DNA of 40,293 bases, taken from positions 1-40,293 of the forward strand of contig CALGVA010000038.1 in the NCBI GenBank assembly GCA_937920345.1. The letters are read 5' to 3'. Every line of letters begins with the position of its first letter. Position 1 is the stretch's first letter. The notes beneath the pieces were generated by a model that saw only the letters and a program-made list of their open reading frames with translations, searched no databases and was not told the DNA's origin. Position numbers and translations under genes: made by a program. The DNA is from an uncultured Lachnospiraceae bacterium. Its GTDB lineage: Bacteria; Bacillota; Clostridia; Lachnospirales; Lachnospiraceae. Shown piece after piece: positions 1 through 6,394 of the stretch.

Positions 1-135
1 ACAGCCGCAAGCAAACCCGACGACACGATATACGAAGCCAGTACAGAAAAGAAAGGAGTGAAGCAGAATACAGAAAAACTACATACAAAGCTCCCCTCTG
101 AGCCACTCAACCAAAGCCAATTTTTAAGGCTGTGA
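1..135 (+). CDS. Possible 3' end of a plus-strand gene cut by the window edge
   Basis: Frame 1 is open from the first base to a TGA at 133-135 and gives a hydrophilic, Lys/Thr/Glu-rich 44-residue tail ending in QSQFLRL. Frame 3 is also open for about 100 bases, so the choice of frame is not secure. No domain is recognisable. If real, it would lie 22 bp upstream of the small gene at 158 in the same direction and would suggest the element continues to the left. Confidence 0.25.
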   Translation, partial: TAASKPDDTIYEASTEKKGVKQNTEKLHTKLPSEPLNQSQFLRL

Positions 136-157
136 AAGCCGGAAAGGAAAGAAGAAC

Positions 158-373
158 ATGCCAACAAAATACACTTTAAGCCACAACAGGGGCGAAGTAT
201 CATTCGAAACATTAAGGGACGCTATATCTGCAATGTATGTAATTGCACAATATGATCCAGACTGTAAAGCAGAATTTACCGAATCAAAAATAGAAATTGA
301 CCAGATCACAAGAAAAGTAGAAGAAGGGGATTACTATACAAACGGATTTTTTATACTATATATCAGTAAATAA
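158..373 (+). CDS. Small protein of unknown function (71 aa)
   Basis: The ATG at 158 is preceded by an AAAGGAAAG purine-rich ribosome binding site, and the stop is followed at once by a rho-independent terminator. Both support a real gene. The product is soluble-looking, mixed charged, with no signal peptide or membrane segment: an N-terminal basic stretch (MPTKYTLSHNRGE), a central helix-like part and an aromatic C-terminus ending in GFFILYISK. I do not recognise a family. It is convergent with the minus-strand phage operon, so it is either an accessory gene of the element or belongs to whatever lies left of the window. Confidence 0.5.
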   Translation: MPTKYTLSHNRGEVSFETLRDAISAMYVIAQYDPDCKAEFTESKIEIDQITRKVEEGDYYTNGFFILYISK

Positions 374-404
374 GAAAGAGCAGGTGCAAGCCTACTCTTT
401 CTTT
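374..404. terminator. Bidirectional rho-independent terminator between convergent genes
   Basis: GAAAGAGCAGG (374-384) pairs with CCTACTCTTTC (391-401) around a TGCAAG loop, with one internal mismatch. A short T-run follows on the plus strand. It closes the 71-aa gene and lies 42 bp beyond the stop of the minus-strand phage operon. Confidence 0.7.
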
Positions 405-445
405 AACAAGAATTTTTGCAAATTCAAAAAAAGAAGCTTTAATTT

Positions 446-1228
446 TTACTTAGAAATACATAGGGAAGAGTCAAACGAATCCAACATACGGAGCACTAGA
501 CGGTATGAAGACTGGTCTAAAATCTCGGCAGTATAATTTACAATAACCTCTTTTCCCCGGCTATCATACAAAAGGATAGAAAGCGCATGATCACCAACAG
601 GATCACGCGACTTGATATAATTTTGTCTTACGATTCCATTTTTACTTAACATCTCATCATAATTAAATTTCTTTGGTTGCGTTGCCGCAACTGGTTCTTC
701 TTCCGGCGTCTCCGGTTGCGTTGCCGCAACTGGTTTCGTTTTCTGCTTCAAATCCTTTTTAAATTTCCTGATCTGACTGCATGACATGTCCGGAGATATC
801 ATTTTCCGGTCATCATCGGAGAGCGGGAGCATTTCCACAAGCTGTGTGTAGGTATAGTCTTTCCAGCGGTCAGATAATTCCATAGCACAGCCTGTTGTTT
901 TTATGCCCCCGCTGTATCTGACATCATCTTTACCGCTAAATTCGCGGAACACGTTTATACAGCGGGAGACAGAGCTTTTATCCATCCGCAGGTTCGCCTC
1001 ACAGAATTCTTCCAGCGTGGAATATCCAAACTCCTGATATCCCTTATTCATGTAAAATTCGTTCAGGTGAAACCCAAGCCTTATGTAATATTTCCTCAAG
1101 TCCGTCAGATCAGTAAACATATATTTGACGGAAGCAAGAGCTAAGTCACTGACTTCTTCACCAAAATAATCTTTCCCGTACACGATGTGCAGGTCACGTT
1201 CATTTGTCCCTATGTCTGTTGTCATCAT
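446..1228 (-). CDS. Rep-linked putative DNA-binding protein (260 aa)
   Basis: This is the last gene of the minus-strand operon. Its start overlaps the end of rep by 29 bp and has an AGGAGG site inside rep, so the two are probably translated together. Residues about 65-95 (GYSTLEEFCEANLRMDKSSVSRCINVF) read like a helix-turn-helix of the kind found in plasmid or phage replication and partition regulators. The middle is charged, with a Pro-rich linker holding two copies of PVAATQP. The C-terminal part (about residues 190-260) is a small mixed alpha/beta-looking domain. I do not recognise a named family. A role as replication accessory or copy-control factor is inferred from position and the HTH-like stretch only. 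Confidence 0.75.
   Translation of the reverse strand: MMTTDIGTNERDLHIVYGKDYFGEEVSDLALASVKYMFTDLTDLRKYYIRLGFHLNEFYMNKGYQEFGYSTLEEFCEANLRMDKSSVSRCINVFREFSGKDDVRYSGGIKTTGCAMELSDRWKDYTYTQLVEMLPLSDDDRKMISPDMSCSQIRKFKKDLKQKTKPVAATQPETPEEEPVAATQPKKFNYDEMLSKNGIVRQNYIKSRDPVGDHALSILLYDSRGKEVIVNYTAEILDQSSYRLVLRMLDSFDSSLCISK
675..733. repeat. Two identical 20-bp palindromic repeats inside the 260-aa gene
   Basis: GGTTGCGTTGCCGCAACTGG occurs at 675-694 and again at 714-733. Each copy contains the inverted repeat GTTGCG/CGCAAC with a 4-base loop. In the minus-strand gene they encode the two PVAATQP heptapeptides. A third, diverged copy lies at 7516-7535 in the same element. Confidence 0.8.
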
Positions 1229-2264
1229 TTTTCTTTATCCCTCCTAAATCCAATCTCTCTTGTTCATACCGTTCTTTTGCAGTAAACGGATTTTCTTTTT
1301 CCAGTTCTTCCATTTTCCGGCTGTATTCGTAATCCTCCATGTTCTGGTAGTCAACCAGACCCTTTTCTGTAAACCTTTTAATGCAGCCGATCCGGCGCTT
1401 AAATGCTTTAAAAGTATCCGGATATTCACGGAAAATATCCCGGTACTGGTCATCAAACGGAATATTGCTTAAGATATATACCCTTGTATAACATGCCACC
1501 TTGTTATTATAACGACATGGCAGATCGAGAGGGTAGCCGTCAAGATAAGTGAGCATTTCTTGTATTTTCAAACTGCTGCAAAATTCCTCAAAAATGATCA
1601 CGTCCTGACCGCGGTAACCGTCAAAGGGGTACTTATAGTTAGTCACACGGTACACATTTTCATAGCCGTACTTTTCCATGACTGTGCGTGTCTTACCTTG
1701 TCCGGTGTCACCATACCAGTATTCAACTTCGAGTTTCCGGAATGTATTTTTAAACTGTTCTTCCCGAACCGTCTGACGGCACCGTTCGATCTTGTCAATC
1801 TGCAGCATATAGTTCGGGTTACTCTCCAGTATGTCATAATTGCTCATACCGTCCTTGATCATGCCGTAGAGGTCATTCAGGTCATTACGCTTTCCTTGTT
1901 CCTCTATAGGGCATTCCCCGAACTCTTCAAACGTGTTGATCAGGTTTGTTTCTGCCTTGTCAGTGTCCTTATGTTTTCCTTCCTTCCGCACATAGTCACG
2001 GTTCTCCTGCGTGGATCCGCGGCAGTAGTCGATATGTGCAGTAGGGAATTTATTCTTAACCATGGAAAAACGCATTGTATTTTCACGGAAAAGGAATAAA
2101 TGTGTATGATAAGTTCCTTCTTTCCCGACTTCATCACACATGCACCAGTAAGTCAGGTTCTTGATCGTTGACAGGGCAGCCTTGATATTATCGTGGTCAA
2201 AACCATACTTTTCAGGATTATTGAAAGTAAGCAACCACTTGCGGGACTGTGTCCGGTCATTCAT
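1200..2264 (-). CDS. rep: CRESS-type replication initiator: HUH endonuclease fused to SF3 helicase
   Basis: A 354-aa rolling-circle initiator with both catalytic modules of circo/geminivirus-like Rep proteins. The N-terminal HUH nuclease shows motif I LLTFNNP (residues 11-17), motif II YHTHLFLF with the metal-binding His53 and His55, and motif III YVRK with nicking Tyr91 and Lys94. The C-terminal superfamily 3 helicase shows Walker A GDTGQGKT (185-192), Walker B DVIIFEEF (221-228) and motif C ILSNIPF with Asn267. The ATG at 2264 has a GGAGAG site. The protein is expected to nick the TAGTATTAC loop at 2394-2402 and bind the iterons between 2281 and 2379, both directly upstream. Classical filamentous phages use a pII-type initiator instead, so this replication gene is of a different lineage from the morphogenesis genes beside it. 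Family assignment is from motifs and is strong. Confidence 0.93.
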   Translation of the reverse strand: MNDRTQSRKWLLTFNNPEKYGFDHDNIKAALSTIKNLTYWCMCDEVGKEGTYHTHLFLFRENTMRFSMVKNKFPTAHIDYCRGSTQENRDYVRKEGKHKDTDKAETNLINTFEEFGECPIEEQGKRNDLNDLYGMIKDGMSNYDILESNPNYMLQIDKIERCRQTVREEQFKNTFRKLEVEYWYGDTGQGKTRTVMEKYGYENVYRVTNYKYPFDGYRGQDVIIFEEFCSSLKIQEMLTYLDGYPLDLPCRYNNKVACYTRVYILSNIPFDDQYRDIFREYPDTFKAFKRRIGCIKRFTEKGLVDYQNMEDYEYSRKMEELEKENPFTAKERYEQERLDLGGIKKNDDNRHRDK

Positions 2265-2280
2265 TTTTCATTCTCTCCAA

Positions 2281-2379
2281 ATGTTTCAAAAGTTGTGATG
2301 TTTCAGAAGATGTTTCAAAAAATGTTTCAAACTTTTTTCTGATAAATACGGGAAAAATCACAAAATGTTTCATGTTTCA
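2281..2379 (-). repeat. Six ATGTTTCA iterons, probable Rep binding sites
   Basis: ATGTTTCA (TGAAACAT on the coding strand) occurs at 2281-2288, 2298-2305, 2310-2317, 2322-2329, 2365-2372 and 2372-2379. The middle ones are spaced 12 bp apart, and the last abuts the origin stem at 2380. All have the same orientation. Direct repeats beside a stem-loop upstream of rep are the standard layout of CRESS-DNA origins; binding by Rep is inferred. The repeats also span the region where a rep promoter should lie, so autoregulation is possible. Confidence 0.8.
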
Positions 2380-2418
2380 GAAGTTCCCTAAGGGTAATAC
2401 TAGACCTTAGGGAACTTC
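2380..2418 (-). other. Rolling-circle origin: stem-loop with circovirus-type nonanucleotide TAGTATTAC
   Basis: GAAGTTCCCTAAGG (2380-2393) and CCTTAGGGAACTTC (2405-2418) form a perfect 14-bp stem with an 11-base loop. Read on the minus strand the loop is TCTAGTATTAC, which contains the nonanucleotide TAGTATTAC (plus-strand 2394-2402), the nick-site motif of circoviruses. The hairpin sits 116 bp upstream of rep with iterons between them. Nicking on the minus strand would make the coding strand of the phage genes the displaced, packaged strand, as in filamentous phages. The stem and motif are seen directly; nicking is inferred from the family. Confidence 0.88.
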
Positions 2419-2423
2419 CGCAA

Positions 2424-2543
2424 CCCTCTTGACGGAATGAACCCGTGCGCTACGCGTGCATGCCGTCGGGCGGTGGCCGCGCTACGCTTGACGGCCTCCG
2501 CCCTTGGGGCAGGCTACTACGCGCACCCCTTCCGTAAAGAGGG
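2424..2543. other. GC-rich nested hairpins: candidate packaging signal or complementary-strand origin
   Basis: A 14-base imperfect inverted repeat (2424-2437 against 2530-2543, one mismatch) encloses a very GC-rich stretch. Inside it, GGGCGG-T-GGCCG (2468-2479) pairs with CGGCC-T-CCGCCC (2492-2503) around a 12-base loop. GCGCTAC recurs three times. The block contrasts sharply with the A+T-rich surroundings and has no convincing gene; the plus-strand open frames through it lack ribosome binding sites. Filamentous phage intergenic regions carry a stable packaging hairpin and a minus-strand origin beside the plus-strand origin, so this is the natural candidate here. Confidence 0.6.
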
Positions 2544-2551
2544 CGCGTGCG

Positions 2552-3454
2552 CTACTTCATTTTCTTTCTGCGCTTCACATAGCTCCTGTGCGGGGTGGAT
2601 ACGGCATCCATATTCACAGGCTGGTTGCACTGCAGCGCAATGATCTCTTCCTCTGTGAGCATGTCCCCCTTGTCAAAGGACTTTTTCAGGTTACCTACGC
2701 AGGCAAGCGTATCATAGGCATTATAATCTTTATCCCGGACAAACCAGCCAGATCGAAAACGGGGTGTAAGCAGGAGCGGATTGACTGCATTTTCCATCTC
2801 AAACGCATCATATTCATACTGCAGGAGAAAACGCCAAACCTTTTTACACTCGATCACAGCAAGCGTTACCTGCCTTAACAGGGCGTCCACGTGGTTAAAC
2901 CGCTGGGCGTCATATACCATCAGGATATGATGATGGCGGCAGGTCAGCAGCGTATTCAAAAACAACGGGTCAATGTTCTTCTTAAATTCCCGGCTGTTAA
3001 GCTGTACGCTGAACTCGTCACCAAGCACAACGGTAACTGTCAGGGTATCGTTTTCATAATCCAGATCGCGGAATTTTTCAGAAACGCGCACGATCTGCTC
3101 AAGGGAAACAAACTGTTCATAGGGTATCTTTAAATTCACGTTGGAAATTACGTGTATATGCTGGGTAACGAATTTCTTCCGGTCACGATCCCACACTTTC
3201 AAACCATCATAACGATAGAAGAGGGTGGTCACGTAATGCACAACGGACAAGGTTTTACCGCCGCCAAACAATGCAGTATATGCAATGATTTTACCCGTGG
3301 GGCAGTTGCGCGCCGATTTATGCACTATGTATTCGTAGAGGTCTTTCACGGCATAAAAAACAGCAGCCACAGGGTTCTTTATAATCAGCCTGAGGGGGAT
3401 AAACCGCACCCAGCAGAACACAAAAAGCACGATAACAATGATATATTTAAACAT
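2552..3454 (-). CDS. pI/Zot-family filamentous phage assembly ATPase
   Basis: A 300-aa inner-membrane assembly motor, the hallmark protein of inoviruses. The N-terminus is a hydrophobic anchor (about residues 3-25, MFKYIIVIVLFVF...). It is followed by a P-loop ATPase with Walker A ALFGGGKTLS (61-70, Lys67) and Walker B VVLGDEFSVQLNSR (142-155, Asp146-Glu147), as in the Zot N-terminal family. The tail is strongly basic (SYVKRRKKMK). The start chosen is the ATG of a TAATG overlap with the preceding 48-aa gene (shared base 3454), implying translational coupling; a longer in-frame extension has no ribosome site. Gram-negative pI has its membrane segment near the C-terminus. The N-terminal anchor and absence of a secretin gene fit a single-membrane host. 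Toxin activity is not implied. Confidence 0.92.
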   Translation of the reverse strand: MFKYIIVIVLFVFCWVRFIPLRLIIKNPVAAVFYAVKDLYEYIVHKSARNCPTGKIIAYTALFGGGKTLSVVHYVTTLFYRYDGLKVWDRDRKKFVTQHIHVISNVNLKIPYEQFVSLEQIVRVSEKFRDLDYENDTLTVTVVLGDEFSVQLNSREFKKNIDPLFLNTLLTCRHHHILMVYDAQRFNHVDALLRQVTLAVIECKKVWRFLLQYEYDAFEMENAVNPLLLTPRFRSGWFVRDKDYNAYDTLACVGNLKKSFDKGDMLTEEEIIALQCNQPVNMDAVSTPHRSYVKRRKKMK

Positions 3455-3600
3455 TACATTCCAGCCCCCTTCACTGCTTCCCTGACGATCGCGGAAATAC
3501 ACTCAAGCACCAACATGAAGACAAACAGGCACAAAAGGCTTGCGGGGGTCAGTTCACCGTAATCACACCCGGTAAAGATAAATTCAAGAATTTGTTCCAT
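3454..3600 (-). CDS. Small membrane protein (48 aa) upstream of the assembly ATPase
   Basis: The ATG at 3600 is preceded by GGGAGGTG with good spacing. The open frame extends further upstream, but that extension lacks a site and overlaps the preceding gene more heavily. The product has one transmembrane helix (about residues 20-38, SLLCLFVFMLVLECISAIV) and a short basic tail. It overlaps the 205-aa gene by 17 bp and the ATPase gene by 1 bp, so all three are coupled. In position it resembles the small virion or assembly proteins of inoviruses; the exact role is unknown. Confidence 0.7.
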   Translation of the reverse strand: MEQILEFIFTGCDYGELTPASLLCLFVFMLVLECISAIVREAVKGAGM

Positions 3601-4201
3601 TCTTTTCACCTCCCATAAAGTTCTTGATAATCCGTTTTGCAAAACGGTGAAGCAGATCGAAGACCAGCACGAAGAACACCAGCAGGATCAGCCCGGTCAT
3701 GCCGTCAAGACCATCCAGAATTTTATTCTGCTGGTCAACAGATTCCGTAAGAAGGGCAGTAGATCCGGAGTCAAGAGACACCTGAATGAAGTTTCCGGAA
3801 ACAGTAAGCCCTGACATAAAATTATCAACAGAATCGGTATGGTTATGTAAAGTGTCCTTTATATCCAGTAATATTTCAGGATCAACAGCAGGAGCTTGTT
3901 TAGTTTCTTCACCTTCCGCATCTTCAAAACCATCTTCCGGTGTCTGTGTTTCTTCCGTGCCGGGACTCTCTTCATTTTCTGTTTTCGCCATAGTATCCCC
4001 GTCAGTCTCCGTGTTTTCCCCGTCCGTCCCGTCACTGCCAGAAGCACCATCAATAACAGTCTGATCAGTATCTCCAGAACCGGAATCAGGAGAAATGGAA
4101 TCATCACCGCCATCATAAGGCGGTTCCTGATCGGCGGCGTCAGCGGGGGGATTATCTGTGTTACTGCTGTTATCATATAAATCAGCATTTCCATCATTCA
4201 T
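3584..4201 (-). CDS. Acidic, C-terminally anchored membrane protein (205 aa)
   Basis: The first about 110 residues are low-complexity and extremely acidic, dominated by Asp, Glu, Ser, Gly and Thr (for example SPDSGSGDTDQTVIDGASGS). Residues about 115-165 form an amphipathic helical stretch, followed by one transmembrane helix (TGLILLVFFVLVFDLL, about 170-186) and a basic cytoplasmic tail. There is no N-terminal signal peptide. The ATG at 4201 follows a GAGAGG site. It lies between the pIII-like gene region and the assembly ATPase, so a role in virion release or as an assembly-site partner is plausible. I do not recognise a family. Confidence 0.75.
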   Translation of the reverse strand: MNDGNADLYDNSSNTDNPPADAADQEPPYDGGDDSISPDSGSGDTDQTVIDGASGSDGTDGENTETDGDTMAKTENEESPGTEETQTPEDGFEDAEGEETKQAPAVDPEILLDIKDTLHNHTDSVDNFMSGLTVSGNFIQVSLDSGSTALLTESVDQQNKILDGLDGMTGLILLVFFVLVFDLLHRFAKRIIKNFMGGEKNGTNS

Positions 4202-4238
4202 TCATTGTACCTCTCTTTCTGTTAATCGTATGCGGTAT

Positions 4239-4267
4239 ATAATAGGAACAGCGGCTAAACGCCCCAA
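4239..4267 (-). promoter_or_regulatory. Possible promoter for the 205-aa / 48-aa / ATPase genes
   Basis: On the minus strand TTGGGG (4262-4267) and TATTAT (4239-4244) are separated by 17 bp, about 40 bp upstream of the 205-aa gene. The -10 matches 5 of 6 consensus bases; the -35 is weak. It would let the downstream assembly genes be expressed separately from the coat genes. Confidence 0.4.
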
Positions 4268-4317
4268 ACATAAAGGATTCTATAATCCATCTCAGCCCAT
4301 GGAAAAGGCACGTTATC

Positions 4318-4524
4318 CTAAAAAGTTTTTTCTTCAACAGTATCACCTCCCAAATCTATATTTGTCACAAGAAGAATCTCATCAACAAAAGAAAAAACAG
4401 TTTCCAACGCCAGTGCGGGGGCAGCAATATTATCTCTACGGAATAAATCATATACGTGATGCAAAATTACAAGCGCGGTAGCTAAACACATCCTGTCTTT
4501 TTCAGGAATCACATTTTCATCCAA
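4318..4524 (-). CDS. Small soluble protein with TTG start (68 aa)
   Basis: The start is a TTG at 4524, chosen because AGGAGG sits 8 bases upstream; the nearby ATG at 4520 is out of frame and closes within three codons. The product looks mostly helical (CLATALVILHHVYDLF then APALALETVFSFVDEILL) and has no clear signal peptide. It is divergent from the plus-strand small membrane-protein gene at 4600, with a 75-bp region between them. Function unknown. Confidence 0.65.
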   Translation of the reverse strand: MDENVIPEKDRMCLATALVILHHVYDLFRRDNIAAPALALETVFSFVDEILLVTNIDLGGDTVEEKTF

Positions 4525-4541
4525 ACTTAACTCCTCCTTAT

Positions 4542-4570
4542 TTGACTATGTAAGTTAAACATGATATCAT
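4542..4570 (+). promoter_or_regulatory. Strong sigma-A-type promoter for the plus-strand 61-aa gene
   Basis: TTGACT (4542-4547), a 17-bp spacer and TATCAT (4565-4570), each matching 5 of 6 consensus bases. It sits just upstream of the ribosome binding site and start at 4600 and faces against the phage operon. Confidence 0.7.
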
Positions 4571-4599
4571 TACCAAAAACATACGAAGGAGATCATCCA

Positions 4600-4785
4600 A
4601 TGGGTAACGATAACAACATTAACGAAGATCAGGGTATCAATACGAATGCACTGCATAATTTGATGTTTTTTATTATTCTTGTACTACTAGTAATCATTCT
4701 TTATTTTTGTGTAAAGACTTATTTCAATACAACGAATCAAACAAATATAGAAAAATTGCAATATTATAATTCTCATTGGCAATAG
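4600..4785 (+). CDS. Counter-oriented small membrane protein (61 aa), moron-like
   Basis: The ATG at 4600 is preceded by GAAGGAG at good spacing and by its own consensus promoter. The N-terminal about 20 residues are polar and Asn-rich (MGNDNNINEDQGINTN), followed by one strongly hydrophobic helix (LMFFIILVLLVIILYFCV, about 21-38) and a polar C-terminus. It is convergent with the 50-aa gene ending at 4791, only 5 bp away. A single gene with its own promoter facing against the virion genes is typical of phage cargo expressed in the lysogen, such as superinfection exclusion factors. That role is inferred from arrangement only. Confidence 0.7.
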   Translation: MGNDNNINEDQGINTNALHNLMFFIILVLLVIILYFCVKTYFNTTNQTNIEKLQYYNSHWQ

Positions 4786-4790
4786 TAATA

Positions 4791-4943
4791 TTATTTAAAT
4801 ATTCCAAACAAAAACCAAGTTACAAGAAAAATTGCAAGCCCCCAAACAAAAACAGCGAATAGAGATACATGATAACCAAACAAATTTATTTGATATTGCA
4901 TCACTGTCATACATAAACTAATAATCGACTTTACTGCTGACAT
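4791..4943 (-). CDS. Small hydrophobic protein (50 aa) in the pVI position
   Basis: The ATG at 4943 has a GGGAGG site. The open frame can be extended upstream, but this would overlap the pIII-like gene and has no site. An N-terminal amphipathic stretch (MSAVKSIISLCMTVMQYQIN) is followed by a transmembrane helix (about residues 28-47, SLFAVFVWGLAIFLVTWFLF). It starts 4 bp after the pIII-like gene. In Ff phages gene VI, a small hydrophobic virion-end protein, directly follows gene III, so a pVI-like role is suggested by synteny, not by sequence. Confidence 0.7.
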   Translation of the reverse strand: MSAVKSIISLCMTVMQYQINLFGYHVSLFAVFVWGLAIFLVTWFLFGIFK

Positions 4944-4947
4944 ATAT

Positions 4948-6318
4948 TTACCTCCCAACAATGCGAAGCGCAATCGCAATTAAAACACCTGCGGCAATAA
5001 AACCAATAACCGGTAGCGGAAGAAATCCAATAATGGAATTAACCAATGCCGGAAGATCACCAAGCAAGGACGGAATACTTTTGAAAAAATCAAATAAATA
5101 ACTAAATATTCCCGCTATATTAGTGCCTTCAAAGGGATTATCTGGATCCGGAATAGTAATGTCTCCACCTTGATCTACGCCATGATTACCGCCGTTTTCA
5201 TCTGTTAAATCATCATCACGATCCCATTCCCCATCATCATCCATATCACCAATTTCAACATCTTCAATATAAGGCGATCCACTATCACCAAAACGGTTCA
5301 TCGTGACTTTGCACCATTTACCAAATGTACCATTGCGAACCGGACGAAAATAATATATTTCTGTTTCATATGTTTTAAATATAAGAGGTTTATTTTCTAA
5401 AAAAGCAAACCATGCCTTCACTGCATCTTTTTGTCCAATGGTCCAAGAAGCACGTTCACTTGTTTCACCATTTTTATCAGTAAAATTAAATAAATTATCA
5501 AGCGCAGATATATTATCATGCCATGTTACATAATCATGAAAACCAGAGATTTTATCACCACCAATTTTTTTAACATAATTCCGGGTTTTAACTTCAATCA
5601 GATCTCCATCTTCAAGATTATCGGTTAACCAAAAAAACTTAATATATGTAGCTTCTTCCCCGCCTGATCCGCTAGGCGAATCATCTGCAGTTACTTCACA
5701 CCGTATATCTTTCAAATACCAAGAAGAGTCAAGCTCTTCCTTAATCATGCCGTCCAGGCTTCCAGTTTCACGATATGCCAAGTATGCATCACGGTCTTTA
5801 AATATTTTCATTCCGCTTATGGATATTTGAACCTCTAGAAAACTATCAGAAGGCTCATAATAAGAAAATGATTGATACCAATATTCTGCAGATATATATT
5901 GAGTATCAAATAGTTTATCATTCCTATATTCCATTCTTACGCGGACAACATCAGAAAGATATTTTGATGACAAGCTTTCATTACCGTCACCACAAATAAT
6001 AACTAAAGAAATAGATTGCGCACCATTGTCAAATGATGTTAAGATTCCTACTATTTCCGTATCATCTTTCGCCTTCGCCGTCATGTCAGTTATAGAATAA
6101 TATCCGCTATTTTTATTCTTAGATTTACAATATATATGTATAGCATTTCCTTTTCCACCCGGCGCATTTTTCTCCACCGTGTCAGTTGTTTCAGTTGTGT
6201 CAGTTTCCGCAGCACTGGCTACAAACGGGTGGAACCAGAACAGGCACACAACAGACACTACATACAGGATCACCGGCACGATAACCATGCAGCGGTTCTT
6301 TCTTTCATTTCTATCCAT
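4948..6318 (-). CDS. pIII-like minor coat / adsorption protein (456 aa)
   Basis: A secreted, C-terminally anchored protein. It has a basic N-terminus and hydrophobic signal segment ending in FVASA-AETD (cleavage predicted near residue 36), and about 300 residues of Tyr/Asp-rich extracellular sequence. An Asp/Gly-rich linker follows (about 350-395, with DMDDDGEWDRDDD resembling calcium-binding repeats). The hydrophobic C-terminus (FLPLPVIGFIAAGVLIAIAL) ends in a short basic tail. This architecture (signal, receptor-binding ectodomain, flexible linker, membrane anchor) is that of filamentous phage pIII. The ATG at 6318 has a GGAGG site. It follows the major coat gene and its terminator exactly as gene III does in Ff phages. 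Receptor specificity cannot be read from the sequence. Confidence 0.8.
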   Translation of the reverse strand: MDRNERKNRCMVIVPVILYVVSVVCLFWFHPFVASAAETDTTETTDTVEKNAPGGKGNAIHIYCKSKNKNSGYYSITDMTAKAKDDTEIVGILTSFDNGAQSISLVIICGDGNESLSSKYLSDVVRVRMEYRNDKLFDTQYISAEYWYQSFSYYEPSDSFLEVQISISGMKIFKDRDAYLAYRETGSLDGMIKEELDSSWYLKDIRCEVTADDSPSGSGGEEATYIKFFWLTDNLEDGDLIEVKTRNYVKKIGGDKISGFHDYVTWHDNISALDNLFNFTDKNGETSERASWTIGQKDAVKAWFAFLENKPLIFKTYETEIYYFRPVRNGTFGKWCKVTMNRFGDSGSPYIEDVEIGDMDDDGEWDRDDDLTDENGGNHGVDQGGDITIPDPDNPFEGTNIAGIFSYLFDFFKSIPSLLGDLPALVNSIIGFLPLPVIGFIAAGVLIAIALRIVGR

Positions 6319-6342
6319 GTTAATACCTCCGCTATTCTTTAT

Positions 6343-6377
6343 AAAAATACGGACATGGCATTTTCATACCATGCCCG
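6343..6377 (-). terminator. Rho-independent terminator after the major coat gene
   Basis: On the minus strand CGGGCATGG (6369-6377) pairs with CCATGTCCG (6350-6358), with one G-U pair and a 10-base loop, followed by TATTTTTAT. Ff-type phages also place a strong terminator between the major coat gene and gene III, which keeps coat protein expression high relative to pIII. Confidence 0.75.
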
Positions 6378-6394
6378 CATTGATCCGGCAGACC

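Noticed and set aside
1560..2099. 179-codon plus-strand frame opposite rep
   Set aside because: Antisense shadow of rep with a hydrophobic, Cys-rich random-looking translation and no start signals.
2281..2379. ATGTTTCA repeats as parS (ParB) half-sites
   Set aside because: They resemble half of the Bacillus parS palindrome, but all are direct repeats with no inverted partner, and they abut the rolling-circle stem-loop upstream of rep. Iterons explain them better.
2437..2878. Plus-strand open frames through the GC-rich hairpin region and the ATPase gene
   Set aside because: They have no ribosome binding sites, overlap inverted repeats and run antisense to the ATPase gene.
2552..3502. Zonular occludens toxin
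   Set aside because: Only the assembly-ATPase domain is present; the name Zot for this family does not imply a toxin, and no secreted toxin fragment is visible.
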